From positions 62,001 through 126,000 of the forward strand of contig NZ_JAJFOW010000010.1 of the NCBI RefSeq assembly GCF_020731285.1: DNA of 64,000 nt, read 5' to 3'. Each line of letters starts with the position of its first letter. The first letter of the stretch is position 1. The notes under the pieces were generated by a model, which saw nothing but the letters and a program-made list of their open reading frames with translations, searched no databases and had not been told where the DNA came from. Of this stretch, positions 45,443 through 53,343 are shown piece by piece. A program made the position numbers and the translations under genes. Origin of the DNA: Cohnella baijiui (lineage in GTDB: Bacteria > Bacillota > Bacilli > Paenibacillales > Paenibacillaceae).

Positions 45443-46216
45443 TTGATTAAAACAGAGGATGTCGATTTTTACAAGGAAAACGGCTACCTGCTCGTGCGGA
45501 GCGTCTTTACCCCGGACGAAGTCGAAGAGATGCGTCGGGCCGTGGACGGCATCATCGACCGCGCCGCGCGTTCCAAGTATGACCAGAACGCCGCCTGGCA
45601 GGGCGACTATCTCCCGCCGGAAGAGCTCAAAAAGCTTGTGCTCAAGGGCTTTCACGACGTTCACTACCACGACGCCGCCTTCACTCGCGCGGCCGTTCAC
45701 CCGAAAATGGCCGCCGTCCTGTCACGGTTGATCGGACCTAACGTTCAGCTGCATCATAGCAAAATGCTCGTCAAACCTCCGGAGAAAGGGGCCGCCTTCC
45801 CGCTGCATCAGGATACGCCCTACTTCCCGCACGAGCATCATACGATGATCGCGGGGAGTGTCCATCTGGATGACTCGGACATGGAAAACGGCTGTCTTTG
45901 CGTCATCCCGGGCTCGCACAAGCAAGGACTGCTGCCTCACGTAGGCAAGTATTATTTGGATCATCGGGAGTATCCGCTTTCGGCCGCCACCCCCTGTCCG
46001 GCTCGCGCCGGCGACGTCCTGTTCTTCAACTATTTGACCATACACGGCTCCGACGTGAACAAGAGCCCGCGCAACCGCCGCAACGTCTTGTTCCAATACC
46101 GGGATCCGTCCGACCCGCCGTCCGAGGACGTCCACGTCAACTGGGGACAGGGACTCATGGTTTGCGGCGAAAATCCCGTCTATCGGGAGTTCAAGCCGGA
46201 ATACAAGCTCCGGTAA
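45443..46216 (+). CDS. Phytanoyl-CoA dioxygenase (PhyH) family oxygenase
   Basis: The 257-residue protein is a predicted Fe(II)/2-oxoglutarate oxygenase: His122 and Asp124 in PLHQDTPYF and His201 in YLTIHGSDVNKSPRNRR make the metal triad, with nearby arginines (210-213) for 2-oxoglutarate. The start is read as TTG, with AAGGAGG about 9 bases before it; the frame is open further upstream but has no better site. Substrate unknown. It is divergent from an AraC regulator and followed by a sugar isomerase-like gene in the same direction, suggesting a role in sugar or inositol-type metabolism. Confidence 0.84.
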   Translation: MIKTEDVDFYKENGYLLVRSVFTPDEVEEMRRAVDGIIDRAARSKYDQNAAWQGDYLPPEELKKLVLKGFHDVHYHDAAFTRAAVHPKMAAVLSRLIGPNVQLHHSKMLVKPPEKGAAFPLHQDTPYFPHEHHTMIAGSVHLDDSDMENGCLCVIPGSHKQGLLPHVGKYYLDHREYPLSAATPCPARAGDVLFFNYLTIHGSDVNKSPRNRRNVLFQYRDPSDPPSEDVHVNWGQGLMVCGENPVYREFKPEYKLR

Positions 46217-46360
46217 ACGAATCTGCCCCAACTGATCCCATACGGATCAATCCCATTGGACATATTCGCACAAACATTCGCCAAATGCAGCAGGTTCCGT
46301 GCGGCTCCGCGCATGGTAAGCTAGGGCTGTGACCGACCGAAAACGAGGAGGAATCGGAAC

Positions 46361-47215
46361 ATGTCCTATTTATCCGTGAGTACGTGGAGCCTGCACCGCT
46401 TGCTCGGTCCCCTGCGCTGGACGGCTTGGGATGCCAAGGCGGGCGAGCATCGTTCGCATGAACAGCCCCAGCCCCAGAAGCTGACGCTGCTGGAGCTGCC
46501 GGCGGAGCTGGCTGCGAGAGGGTACCGAGCCGTTGAAATCTGCCACTTTCACTTCCCGTCGGTCGAAGCATCCTATCTTGCACAGCTGCGCGATGCATTT
46601 GCAAACGCGAGCATTTCGTTCGACACGCTGCTGCTTGACTATGGGGACTTGACGGCGGAAGATGTGAAGCGCCGTCAGGCCGACTTCGCGCTCATGCGCC
46701 GTTGGATCGAGATCGCGGCGGCGGCGGGCGCCAAGCAAATTCGCATCGTCGCCGGCGAAGCCCAGCCTGACGACGCGGACGCCATCCGCCATTCGGCGGA
46801 AGCGCTTCAGTCTTTGGCCGTCTATGGAGACTCGCAAGGGGTGCGCGTTATAACCGAAAACTTCAAATCTCTGACCTCGAAGGGATCAAGCTGCCTGTCT
46901 CTGCTGAAGCAGGCCGGAGATCGCTTGGGAATGATCACCGATTTCGGCAATTTCTCGGGCAGCGCCAAGTATGAAGAACTGGCGATGATCTTGCCGCACA
47001 GCGTCTCCGTCCATGCAAAAGCCCACTACGACGAAAAGGGCTTCCCGGACGTGGCGGAGTACGTTCACTGCCTGGACACCGTTCGCGCATCGGGATTCGA
47101 CGGCGCTTACGTGCTCATCTATGACGGACCCGGCGACATGTGGGCGGGTCTGGATCGCGTGAAACGCCTCGTCGAGCCGTATGTGAAGACGAATGAAGAC
47201 AAAGTGAAAGCATAA
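46361..47215 (+). CDS. Sugar phosphate isomerase/epimerase-like TIM-barrel protein
   Basis: The 284-residue protein belongs to the AP-endonuclease-2/xylose-isomerase-like TIM-barrel superfamily: opening SVSTWSLHRLLGPL, AARGYRAVEICHFHFPS, the glutamate of VITENFKS, ITDFGNFSG and the histidine of SVHAKAHYDEKG near the end are the expected metal-site strands. Reaction unknown. It follows the PhyH gene by 144 bases on the same strand and is probably its metabolic partner. Confidence 0.8.
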   Translation: MSYLSVSTWSLHRLLGPLRWTAWDAKAGEHRSHEQPQPQKLTLLELPAELAARGYRAVEICHFHFPSVEASYLAQLRDAFANASISFDTLLLDYGDLTAEDVKRRQADFALMRRWIEIAAAAGAKQIRIVAGEAQPDDADAIRHSAEALQSLAVYGDSQGVRVITENFKSLTSKGSSCLSLLKQAGDRLGMITDFGNFSGSAKYEELAMILPHSVSVHAKAHYDEKGFPDVAEYVHCLDTVRASGFDGAYVLIYDGPGDMWAGLDRVKRLVEPYVKTNEDKVKA

Positions 47216-47227
47216 CAGCGTTCCACG

Positions 47228-47270
47228 AAAAAACGGGCCATTCGGCAGTGTTTCGCCGAGGGCCCGTTTG
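47228..47270 (-). terminator. Terminator of the NlpC/P60 gene
   Basis: AAACGGGCC and GGCCCGTTT, with an inner CGGC/GCCG pair, are followed on the minus strand by TTTTTT. It lies between convergent genes and may also slow plus-strand transcription. Confidence 0.8.
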
Positions 47271-47281
47271 GGTTATGGATA

Positions 47282-47764
47282 TTAAAGAATACGTTTCGCA
47301 GTTACGTAATTGTTCGTCCAGTAGCTGGAGTTGAGATTGGAGAGCGTGACGCCTTGGCTGCTGCTCGCGTGCAGAATCTTTCCGTTACCTGCGTAGATGG
47401 CCACGTGGCCGATCCAGTTGCCCGGCGAGCTGAAGAAGATGAGATCGCCTACGCTCAGATAAGACTTGGCGACCTTCTGGCCCAGCTGCGCTTGCGCCGC
47501 GGCGGTACGCGGCAGGTTCTTGCCCTGCTCTCCGAACACGTATTGCACGAACGACGAGCAATCAAATTCGGACGTATCCCCGCTCTGAGCGCCATAGCTG
47601 TAAGGCGTGCCGATGTATTGCTTGGCGAGCGTCAGCAACTCCAGCGACTCCGCCGTCGCGGCGCTGGCTTTCGATGCCGAACCGATCGCCGCTCCCCCGA
47701 CCCATACCGAAGTAGCCAACATGCAAGACAACAAAACTTTCGTCATATATCTGCCAGTCTTCAA
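47282..47764 (-). CDS. Secreted NlpC/P60 peptidoglycan endopeptidase
   Basis: A signal peptide (residues 1-36, ending ASAA) is followed directly by one NlpC/P60 domain with catalytic Cys69 in EFDCSSFVQYVF, His120 in WIGHVAIYAG and His132 in ILHASSSQG. No SH3 or LysM binding domain is present, so the 160-residue protein is a minimal hydrolase, probably cutting gamma-D-Glu-diaminopimelate links in the wall. It starts at TTG with GGGAGGA 8 bases upstream. Confidence 0.9.
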   Translation of the reverse strand: MKTGRYMTKVLLSCMLATSVWVGGAAIGSASKASAATAESLELLTLAKQYIGTPYSYGAQSGDTSEFDCSSFVQYVFGEQGKNLPRTAAAQAQLGQKVAKSYLSVGDLIFFSSPGNWIGHVAIYAGNGKILHASSSQGVTLSNLNSSYWTNNYVTAKRIL

Positions 47765-47966
47765 ATCGTTGTTCCTCCCGACTTCTCTCGCGGTTCATTT
47801 TTCCGTCATGTTTGCTGAAATCACTATAACACACGGAAAATTACCGTTATTTTTCCAAGGAGAGAAGGAAGGCAGGCCAAACAACGTTTTGTTGACGTTT
47901 CTTAAAATCGCGTGAGAATTCTCTCATCCTTCATGCGAGATCAACCTCCCTCAAACCCCTTTATAA

Positions 47967-48187
47967 CGATATCCCTCTTGCTCAGGATAGAGCGCTTCAA
48001 ACGCCTTTACGACGATATCCCGTTCACTCAGGATAGAGAAACTCCACTCCCCTTTGCAACGATATCCCGCTTGCTCAGGAAGAATGACTTCAACACCCAT
48101 TACGACGATATCCCTTTCGCTCAGGATAGGGAGACTTCAACCCTCTTTACGACGATATCCCTTTCGCTCAGGATAGAGAGTCTAACC
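47967..48187. repeat. Tandem array B: five ~46-bp repeats
   Basis: Units beginning ACGATATCCC start at 47967, 48013, 48060, 48106 and 48153 (periods 46, 47, 46, 47). Each is followed by a variable dinucleotide or trinucleotide and GCTCAGGATAGAG or close variants, then a looser part rich in C and T. A degenerate unit precedes the first. The array fills most of the 47765-48212 spacer and stops at the left end of an IS3-family element. On the minus strand the core reads CCTGAGCGA-NN-GGGATATCGT. Function unknown. Confidence 0.93.
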
Positions 48188-48233
48188 CCCTTTTACGAAA
48201 GATCTGGATTGTCAACACGAAACTGGACAGTTT

Positions 48234-49060
48234 TTATGAGGGCAAACGCCTCGCTTCTACCGGTGTGCGGTAACCCAGTGTTCCGTGAATACGATGATGA
48301 TTAAACCAATTGACATGATCGCCAAGCTCCAAGGTTAATTGCTCTAGGCTATGGAATTGTCTTTGGTTGACAAACTCCGTCTTAAACAGCTTGAATGTAG
48401 CCTCGGCTACCGCATTATCGTAAGGGCAGCCTTTCCTGCTAAGCGAGCGCTTAATCTCGAATGTCTCCAACGCCTCTGAGATCAGGCGATTATCGAATTC
48501 ACTGCCACGATCGGTATGGAACATCCGGATGCAGTCCAACCGTACTGTGAGGCTTGCTACGGCCTTGTAGACGAGATCGGCCGTCTTCTGCACCCCGCAG
48601 CTGTAACCGATAATCTCGCGGTTAAAGAGATCGACAAATAAGCAGACGTAGTTCCATTACCGGCTACGCGTACGTAAGTCAGATCGCTTACGACGACGGC
48701 ATACGGCTCGTCCTGGTTGAACTTGCGCTGCAGAAGGTTTTGGATCTCCGACTCGTTTGAGTCCGCCTTGTGGGGCTTGTACTGGGCGACGGTGTAAGTG
48801 GAAACAAGCCCATGTTTCTTCATGATTCGGCCGATTTTACGGCGTGAGGCACGCAAGGAGCGCTTGGTGAGCTCCACCTTGATTTTACGGGTGCCGTAGT
48901 TGTTGCGGCTGTCCCTAAAGATCTCGATAACCGAGTCTTCAAGCTTCTGCTCGTCCGGATTCAAGGCCGGCTTCGGCTCGTAGTAATAGGTGCTCTTGGG
49001 GAGTTGCAGGACGGTACACATTGCTGATACCGAGTATTTGTGTGCATTGTTGCGAATCAC
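48234..49060 (-). pseudogene. IS3-family transposase orfB, frameshifted
   Basis: This is the rve-type integrase subunit. The N-terminal HTH_21-like part (NYGTRKIKVELTKRSLRASRRKIGRIMKKHGL) and the DDE core are seen: Asp in VVVSDLTYVRV, Asp in FHTDRGSEFD, Glu in PYDNAVAEATFKLFKTE. After VAG (about 48657) one base is missing; restoring it joins WNYVCLFVDLFNREIIGYS to the downstream frame and gives a 275-residue protein. As it stands the catalytic core is split into two reading frames and is probably inactive. Confidence 0.88.
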
Positions 49061-49062
49061 AT

Positions 49063-49344
49063 TTACTTTCGTCCCATGATCAGCGCGGCTTGCTTTAAAA
49101 TGTCGTTCTCCATCTTGAGCTGTTGATTTTCCTTACGCAGTGCAATGAGCTCGTTCTCTTCTGGGGTTCGATTATCCTTAGCAGAGAAAGACCCCGACCG
49201 CTGGCTCTGACTGATCCAGCGATCTAGAGCCGAGGCAGTCAAGTCGTATTCTCTTACAATGCTCGATCTCGACTTCCCGCTCTCATACAACTGCACCATC
49301 TGCTTTTTAAACTCTGTTGTAAATGTCCGTCTGGCTTGGGGCAT
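49063..49344 (-). CDS. IS3-family transposase orfA (HTH protein)
   Basis: The 93-residue protein begins with a Tnp_1/HTH_8-type helix-turn-helix (RRTFTTEFKKQMVQLYESGKS, EYDLTASALDRWISQ) and ends with the leucine-zipper heptads ELIALRKENQQLKMENDILKQAALIMGRK typical of OrfA. Intact elements make an OrfAB fusion by -1 frameshifting; here orfB follows after only two bases and is itself broken. Confidence 0.9.
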   Translation of the reverse strand: MPQARRTFTTEFKKQMVQLYESGKSRSSIVREYDLTASALDRWISQSQRSGSFSAKDNRTPEENELIALRKENQQLKMENDILKQAALIMGRK

Positions 49345-49415
49345 TCCATATACGCTCCTTAGTCGCTTTTCTCTATTCTATCCCCCCTCATTTTTTCTGT
49401 CCAACTAAGTGTAGC

Positions 49416-49446
49416 CGATCCAATCCCGTTCGTTCAGATAGGAAAG
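49416..49446. repeat. Remnant of array B on the far side of the IS3 element
   Basis: CGATCCAATCCCGTTCGTTC and the following AGATAGGAAAG resemble the array B unit CGATATCCCGTTCACTCAGG-ATAGAGAAA, in the same orientation. The spacer 49345-49564 otherwise holds the right end of the IS3 element and nothing recognisable. Confidence 0.65.
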
Positions 49447-49564
49447 GCTACCATAACAACTGTCATGATGAGGGACATACAGAATTTTCGTTCGGGATTG
49501 GGCTTATCTGCACATTGGTATGAAATCGATAAGAATATTTCTCTATACGCGCCCAAGTTAACGA

Positions 49565-50509
49565 TTAAATGGCCCCCGAGGCGGCTTGCAGCCGCAGCCT
49601 TGAAGCCGGCGAAAGCATGGAGCGAGACGTTGCGTGGAACGGGGCCGAACCCTTGTCCGGGGAGCGGCGAACCAATTGAGGATAAGTAAGTGTAAAGGTG
49701 TTTGCGCAAAGCTGCGTGAGGGTGGCGGTCAGTTGGCGGGCATGATTAAAGCGAAAGGCAAATTCCGTCAAATAGGCTTGCAGATGTTTGGGGCCAATCC
49801 CGATAAAGGTAATGCTCAGCCAGCGGAAAGCAAATCTCAACATCTGCGACAAAGGCTTAAAATACCGTCTGCAAGGGCGCGTCTCGATGAACAATTGTTG
49901 GGCGCTGTCCGCCACTTGGCGCCGGGCAAAATCCTCTCCCAGCTCCCCGATCGGGTATCGGCGTTTCAATCGGGTGGGCGATACTTGTTCTATTTTGACA
50001 TAGTTCAACTGCCCGTTCGCATCCACCTCGGCCCCCGCCAGAACGGGTTGATCCTTGGCATGCGGATAGGCGCTCGTATGAGAAAACGGACCGGAATAAA
50101 TCGCGTCCTGGATATGTACGGTGCCCGTCAAAAGCGTCCTCTCGTTAGCCTCGGTCATCGCGTGGCGGAGCTTGTGATTGATCAACCAAGCCGTCTTGTA
50201 GGTTACCTGAATCCGTTGAGACAGCTCGCGCGCGCTGATGCCTGCGGACATCCATCGAATGGCCTGAAACCACTTGCGCAGCGGCGTTCGGCTTCCCTCC
50301 ATAATAGTGCCGGCAAGCAGAGAGGTCTGATGCCGACAGGCGCGGCATTCGTATAGCGGATGATTACGGGTACGAATCGGATAGTACAGGCTGAAGTTGC
50401 AACGCGGGCACGAAAAACCGTTGGGCCACTTGGCGGCAAAAAGAATTTGTTCGCAGAAGGTTTCGGAAGCGTCCAAGTCTTCCGCTGGCACATTCGGAAC
50501 ACAAAACAT
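49565..50509 (-). CDS. IS1595-family (ISXO2-like) transposase
   Basis: The 314-residue protein has an N-terminal zinc ribbon (CPRC ... YECRACRHQTSLLAGTIMEGSRTPLRKWF) and an ISXO2-type transposase domain (QVTYKTAWLINHKLRHAM, then VHIQDAIYSG, ending with PKHLQAYLTEFAFRFNHAR). The usual VEVDETYIGG block is altered to VHIQDAIYSG, so activity is uncertain. Terminal inverted repeats could not be assigned. A good promoter with a LexA-type box just downstream of the -10 precedes the gene, and GGGAGG lies upstream of its ATG. Confidence 0.82.
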   Translation of the reverse strand: MFCVPNVPAEDLDASETFCEQILFAAKWPNGFSCPRCNFSLYYPIRTRNHPLYECRACRHQTSLLAGTIMEGSRTPLRKWFQAIRWMSAGISARELSQRIQVTYKTAWLINHKLRHAMTEANERTLLTGTVHIQDAIYSGPFSHTSAYPHAKDQPVLAGAEVDANGQLNYVKIEQVSPTRLKRRYPIGELGEDFARRQVADSAQQLFIETRPCRRYFKPLSQMLRFAFRWLSITFIGIGPKHLQAYLTEFAFRFNHARQLTATLTQLCANTFTLTYPQLVRRSPDKGSAPFHATSRSMLSPASRLRLQAASGAI

Positions 50510-50533
50510 GACCTTCCTCCCCCGCCCAAAAGG

Positions 50534-50545
50534 GAACGTATGTTC
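50534..50545. promoter_or_regulatory. LexA (SOS) box at the transposase promoter
   Basis: GAACGTATGTTC is a match to the Gram-positive LexA/DinR core GAACRNRYGTTC, lying 7 bases downstream of the -10 box and 25 bases upstream of the transposase start. The flanking C and G of the full 14-base consensus are not present. Confidence 0.6.
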
Positions 50546-50552
50546 TTATTTT

Positions 50553-50581
50553 ATTGTACCTTTTATTGGACGATATTTCAA
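50553..50581 (-). promoter_or_regulatory. Promoter of the IS1595-family transposase gene
   Basis: On the minus strand TTGAAA (50581-50576) and TACAAT (50558-50553) are 17 bases apart, followed immediately by the LexA-type box. Confidence 0.75.
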
Positions 50582-50646
50582 GTTTTTTTGTAACCCCCCC
50601 CCCTCAAATTAGGGCTCACTGCCTCATCGTAAAACAATCAATCCGT

Positions 50647-50840
50647 TCCCTGACCGAAAGGGATATCGTTCGAAAGTAGCCAAAATCGAGTAAATTCGCT
50701 CCTTTTCCGAGCCATTGAAATAACGTGCATAACCGATCGTTCCTGAGCGATTGGGATTCCGTGCAAAACACCATTCCTGAGCGATTGGGATTCCGTGCAA
50801 AACACCGTTCCTGAGCGATCGGGATATCGTGCAAAAGTAG
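50647..50840. repeat. Array C: repeats sharing the array B core, inverted orientation
   Basis: Three regular units of 34 bases start at 50741, 50775 and 50809 with TCCTGAGCGAT, then GGGATTCCGTGCAAAACACC or, in the last, GGGATATCGTGCAAAAGTAG. A related unit (TCCCTGACCGAAAGGGATATCGT, split here as TCCCTGACCGA and AAGGGATATCGT with one shared A) starts at 50647 and a degenerate one near 50700. The core CCTGAGCGA-NN-GGGATATCGT is the reverse complement of array B's. Together with the promoter and repeat pair D it fills the 50510-51039 spacer. Confidence 0.88.
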
Positions 50841-50905
50841 TAAAAAGAGATGTTGCTCCGAGTTATCCTTACAGAAGAAGGGTTCAAAGGTATGCGAACG
50901 GAGAC

Positions 50906-50955
50906 TCGGGACGATCTGTGATTCGAAAAATCGGGACGATCCGTGAATCGCAAAT
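50906..50955. repeat. Repeat pair D: two ~25-bp direct repeats
   Basis: TCGGGACGATCTGTGATTCG (50906) and TCGGGACGATCCGTGAATCG (50931) are direct repeats 25 bases apart, adjoining array C. Confidence 0.75.
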
Positions 50956-51039
50956 GGGAAGCGCGAGGAGAGCCCTGCCGATACGTTAAAAACCGCAAGG
51001 CGCGAACTTCGCGCGCTTGCGGTCGATGGTGTTTCCTGG

Positions 51040-53244
51040 TTACCAGTAGACGGCTATTCGGACGCCTGAGGGCGAGCCGGCATGGCGGACGAGGGCCGTG
51101 CCCGACGTCGCATCGTAGCGGCACTCGGTGGCCGCGCCGTCGGCTTCCGCCCAGCGAGGCTGGGCCGGTACGCGGATGCGCGTGCTGACGGTCATGTCAG
51201 CCGGCGATTCGGAGACATAGATCAAGCTGTCCGGGCCGGACGCTTCGTCGCGAATGCGCGACGAACTGAGCAGGATCTCGGGCGCGTCGGTCGGACGGTC
51301 GCCGTCGCGCCAGCTCAGATCGTACAGGAGCGCATCCTCGTTCGGCGCGAGCTCGACCCGGGATCGGATCGGCAGATCGGACTCGAACACGTCGATGAAC
51401 GAGCCTTCGAGTACGGTCGGATCTGCCGACGCACCTTCATCCAGCGCATGGACGACGAGGTACGGACCGCGCTGCAGACGCAGCGAACGACGCTCCAGAT
51501 AATGATCCGCCTCGCCGCGCATGGCGAGCGCTTGCCGGATAAGGTCTCGCACCGTCTCCGCGCCTTCGGGCGAGCGGGACAGTGCCGCCGGTTGGGTGCG
51601 CAGCAAGATCACGGCGCCATCGCCAACGTGATGCGTTCCTTCCGCGGGACGGCGGCCGAGTCCCAAGGCTTCGAACAAGTGATCGTCCGGCCGTTCGTAG
51701 CTTCGGCGTCCCTCGTCCCGGTTCCACCATTCCTGCACGGCATGGAACGGGTCCGAGCCGTCGCCGACGTAGACGAGCACGCCCCCCTCCCGCACCCATT
51801 GGCCGAGCGCCTGGTGGATGCCCGGATGCTCGGGCTTCATGAACTCATAGCTGAGCAGCAGCACCCGGTAGTCGTCCAAATAGCCGGGAAAGGCGAGCAC
51901 GTTGTCGAGCTGCACCGGACGCAGCGGAATTCCCCGCTTGACCAGCGGTAGCGCCAGCCCGTAAAATGCCGACCAATCGAGCAGTTCCCGCTGGGCATCG
52001 GTGAGCGCATCGGTTGTCGTCGTGCCGTCGTATTTGAACGCCTCGCGTTCGGCCTCTTCGGGTGTCAGTACGTCTCCGCGCTGAAACATGGCGGAGTTCG
52101 CCAGCAGCAAGCCGATGCCCGCCGTGCCCGCATCCCGCTCGGCGGCGGCACGAGCCGCCTCGTCGTGACGGTGCATGTCGCGCAGCACGCCCATGACCGC
52201 GAGCAGGACGGTAGCGTAGTCGCCGGGGATGCCCTCCTTCCCGGTGCCGTCCTCGGTCGGATACCGCCCTTCGAAGACGCGGCGCGGCCAAGGGCACACC
52301 TCGTACTGCGAGACGCCGGGGTGCAGCAAGGACGCAATGACGGTCGCCCGATAATTGCGGCGGTAGTCGCTCCAGGTATACCGGGGATTGTCTTCGATCG
52401 GATCGTGCAGGAACCACATTTCGCGGCCGGTGCCGCGCGTCAGCTCCTGCATGACGCCGTACTCCAAATACGCCGTCTCAAACGTCCGTTCGCGCCGGAC
52501 GCCCGCGTAAACGTTTGGCGTCCGCGACGTCCCCGTCCAAATCTGGGCGATGAAGCCGTCGCAGGCGGGCATGTTCACGAGCATCGCTTCCGGACTGACG
52601 ATTCGCCACTGGGTGTAGTTGATCAAGCTGTGGGTCGGCACGTAGAATCGCACGGTCCGGCCGTAGGTGACGAGCGAATACTCCTTCATCTGGGCGCAGA
52701 TGCGGTCGAGCGCGCGATAATACATGGCGGCCTTCAGCTTGGAGGCCCGGTATTGGGCGTCCGGCGAAAGATGGGGAGGCTGCCATTCCTCCCCATAATA
52801 GTTCTGCCATTCCCGCTTGAACGCCTCCGAATAGCCGCCCGCCGCCCAAAACTCCGGCTCCTCCATATGGATCGCCTCGGCCCCGGCGTCGATCGCCCGC
52901 TTAATGTGCGTCGCGAGATACTCCGAGAAGGCAACCGTCGGGGCCATGTACGGCACGTCGTGCCCGTGTAGAATGTGCTTGCCGGCCCGATCCGTCTGCG
53001 CTTCGTCCCAATGCTCGCGGCCGTCGAACCGACCGTAGAGGTAGTCCTGATACTCGCCCCAGGCGACTCCCGTCATCAGATGGATCGTATACCCGGCCTT
53101 GCGCCAGCCTTCGATCCGCTCCGGCAAATCTGCGGAGATGCCGTACACCATGACGAAGTCGGTGCGCAGGTCGTATTTCGGGCCGTAGGGACGAGACTCT
53201 TGGAATCCGGTCCACTCCGGTGCCGCTTTCGTTCTTCGGCTCAA
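51040..53244 (-). CDS. Unrecognised 734-residue protein, possible glycoside hydrolase
   Basis: The protein has no signal peptide. The first ~400 residues could be a TIM-barrel (MVYGISADLPERIEGWRKAGYTIHLMTGVAW, AIDAGAEAIHMEEPEFWAAGGYSEAFKREW). The acidic IHMEEPEFW motif looks like an active-site strand. Residues ~450-560 (RVLLLSYEFMKPEHPGIHQALGQWVREGGVLVYVGDGSDPF) resemble the glutamine-amidotransferase-like trimerisation domain of GH42-like enzymes, and a beta domain ends the protein. No family was recognised. It starts at TTG with GGGAGGG 6 bases upstream, and is the last gene after lplBCA of module 2, suggesting a role in breaking down the imported glycan. Confidence 0.6.
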   Translation of the reverse strand: MSRRTKAAPEWTGFQESRPYGPKYDLRTDFVMVYGISADLPERIEGWRKAGYTIHLMTGVAWGEYQDYLYGRFDGREHWDEAQTDRAGKHILHGHDVPYMAPTVAFSEYLATHIKRAIDAGAEAIHMEEPEFWAAGGYSEAFKREWQNYYGEEWQPPHLSPDAQYRASKLKAAMYYRALDRICAQMKEYSLVTYGRTVRFYVPTHSLINYTQWRIVSPEAMLVNMPACDGFIAQIWTGTSRTPNVYAGVRRERTFETAYLEYGVMQELTRGTGREMWFLHDPIEDNPRYTWSDYRRNYRATVIASLLHPGVSQYEVCPWPRRVFEGRYPTEDGTGKEGIPGDYATVLLAVMGVLRDMHRHDEAARAAAERDAGTAGIGLLLANSAMFQRGDVLTPEEAEREAFKYDGTTTTDALTDAQRELLDWSAFYGLALPLVKRGIPLRPVQLDNVLAFPGYLDDYRVLLLSYEFMKPEHPGIHQALGQWVREGGVLVYVGDGSDPFHAVQEWWNRDEGRRSYERPDDHLFEALGLGRRPAEGTHHVGDGAVILLRTQPAALSRSPEGAETVRDLIRQALAMRGEADHYLERRSLRLQRGPYLVVHALDEGASADPTVLEGSFIDVFESDLPIRSRVELAPNEDALLYDLSWRDGDRPTDAPEILLSSSRIRDEASGPDSLIYVSESPADMTVSTRIRVPAQPRWAEADGAATECRYDATSGTALVRHAGSPSGVRIAVYW

Positions 53245-53294
53245 CGTTCACCCTCCCTTAACTTCCTTCAGACGCCGGTTCTTATCATGGCGAT

Positions 53295-53327
53295 GAATGG
53301 GATGGTGATTGGCTCACCATCCCATTC
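53295..53327 (-). other. Perfect 14-bp hairpin after lplA (module 2), no U-tract
   Basis: GAATGGGATGGTGA and TCACCATCCCATTC pair perfectly around a 5-base loop, between lplA and the 734-residue protein gene. No T run follows. It sits where hairpins often protect the mRNA of abundant binding proteins. Confidence 0.65.
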
Positions 53328-53343
53328 CGATCTTCCGCTGCGA

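Larger units (their letters stand above)
48215..49412 (-). mobile_element. Decayed IS3-family insertion sequence
   Basis: The element of about 1.2 kb carries orfA and a frameshifted orfB and is bounded by imperfect inverted repeats: ACACGAAACTGGACAG inward from 48215, and ACACTTAGTTGGACAG inward from 49412, each continuing to ATGAGGG. No target duplication is evident. Repeat-unit sequence lies on both sides, so it landed within or at the edge of array B. The orfB frameshift should prevent autonomous movement. Confidence 0.85.

Noticed and set aside
49440..50615. Terminal inverted repeats for the IS1595-family element.
   Set aside because: Candidate GGGCT-containing ends near 49500 and 50608 are in the same rather than inverted orientation and match poorly, so boundaries were not assigned.
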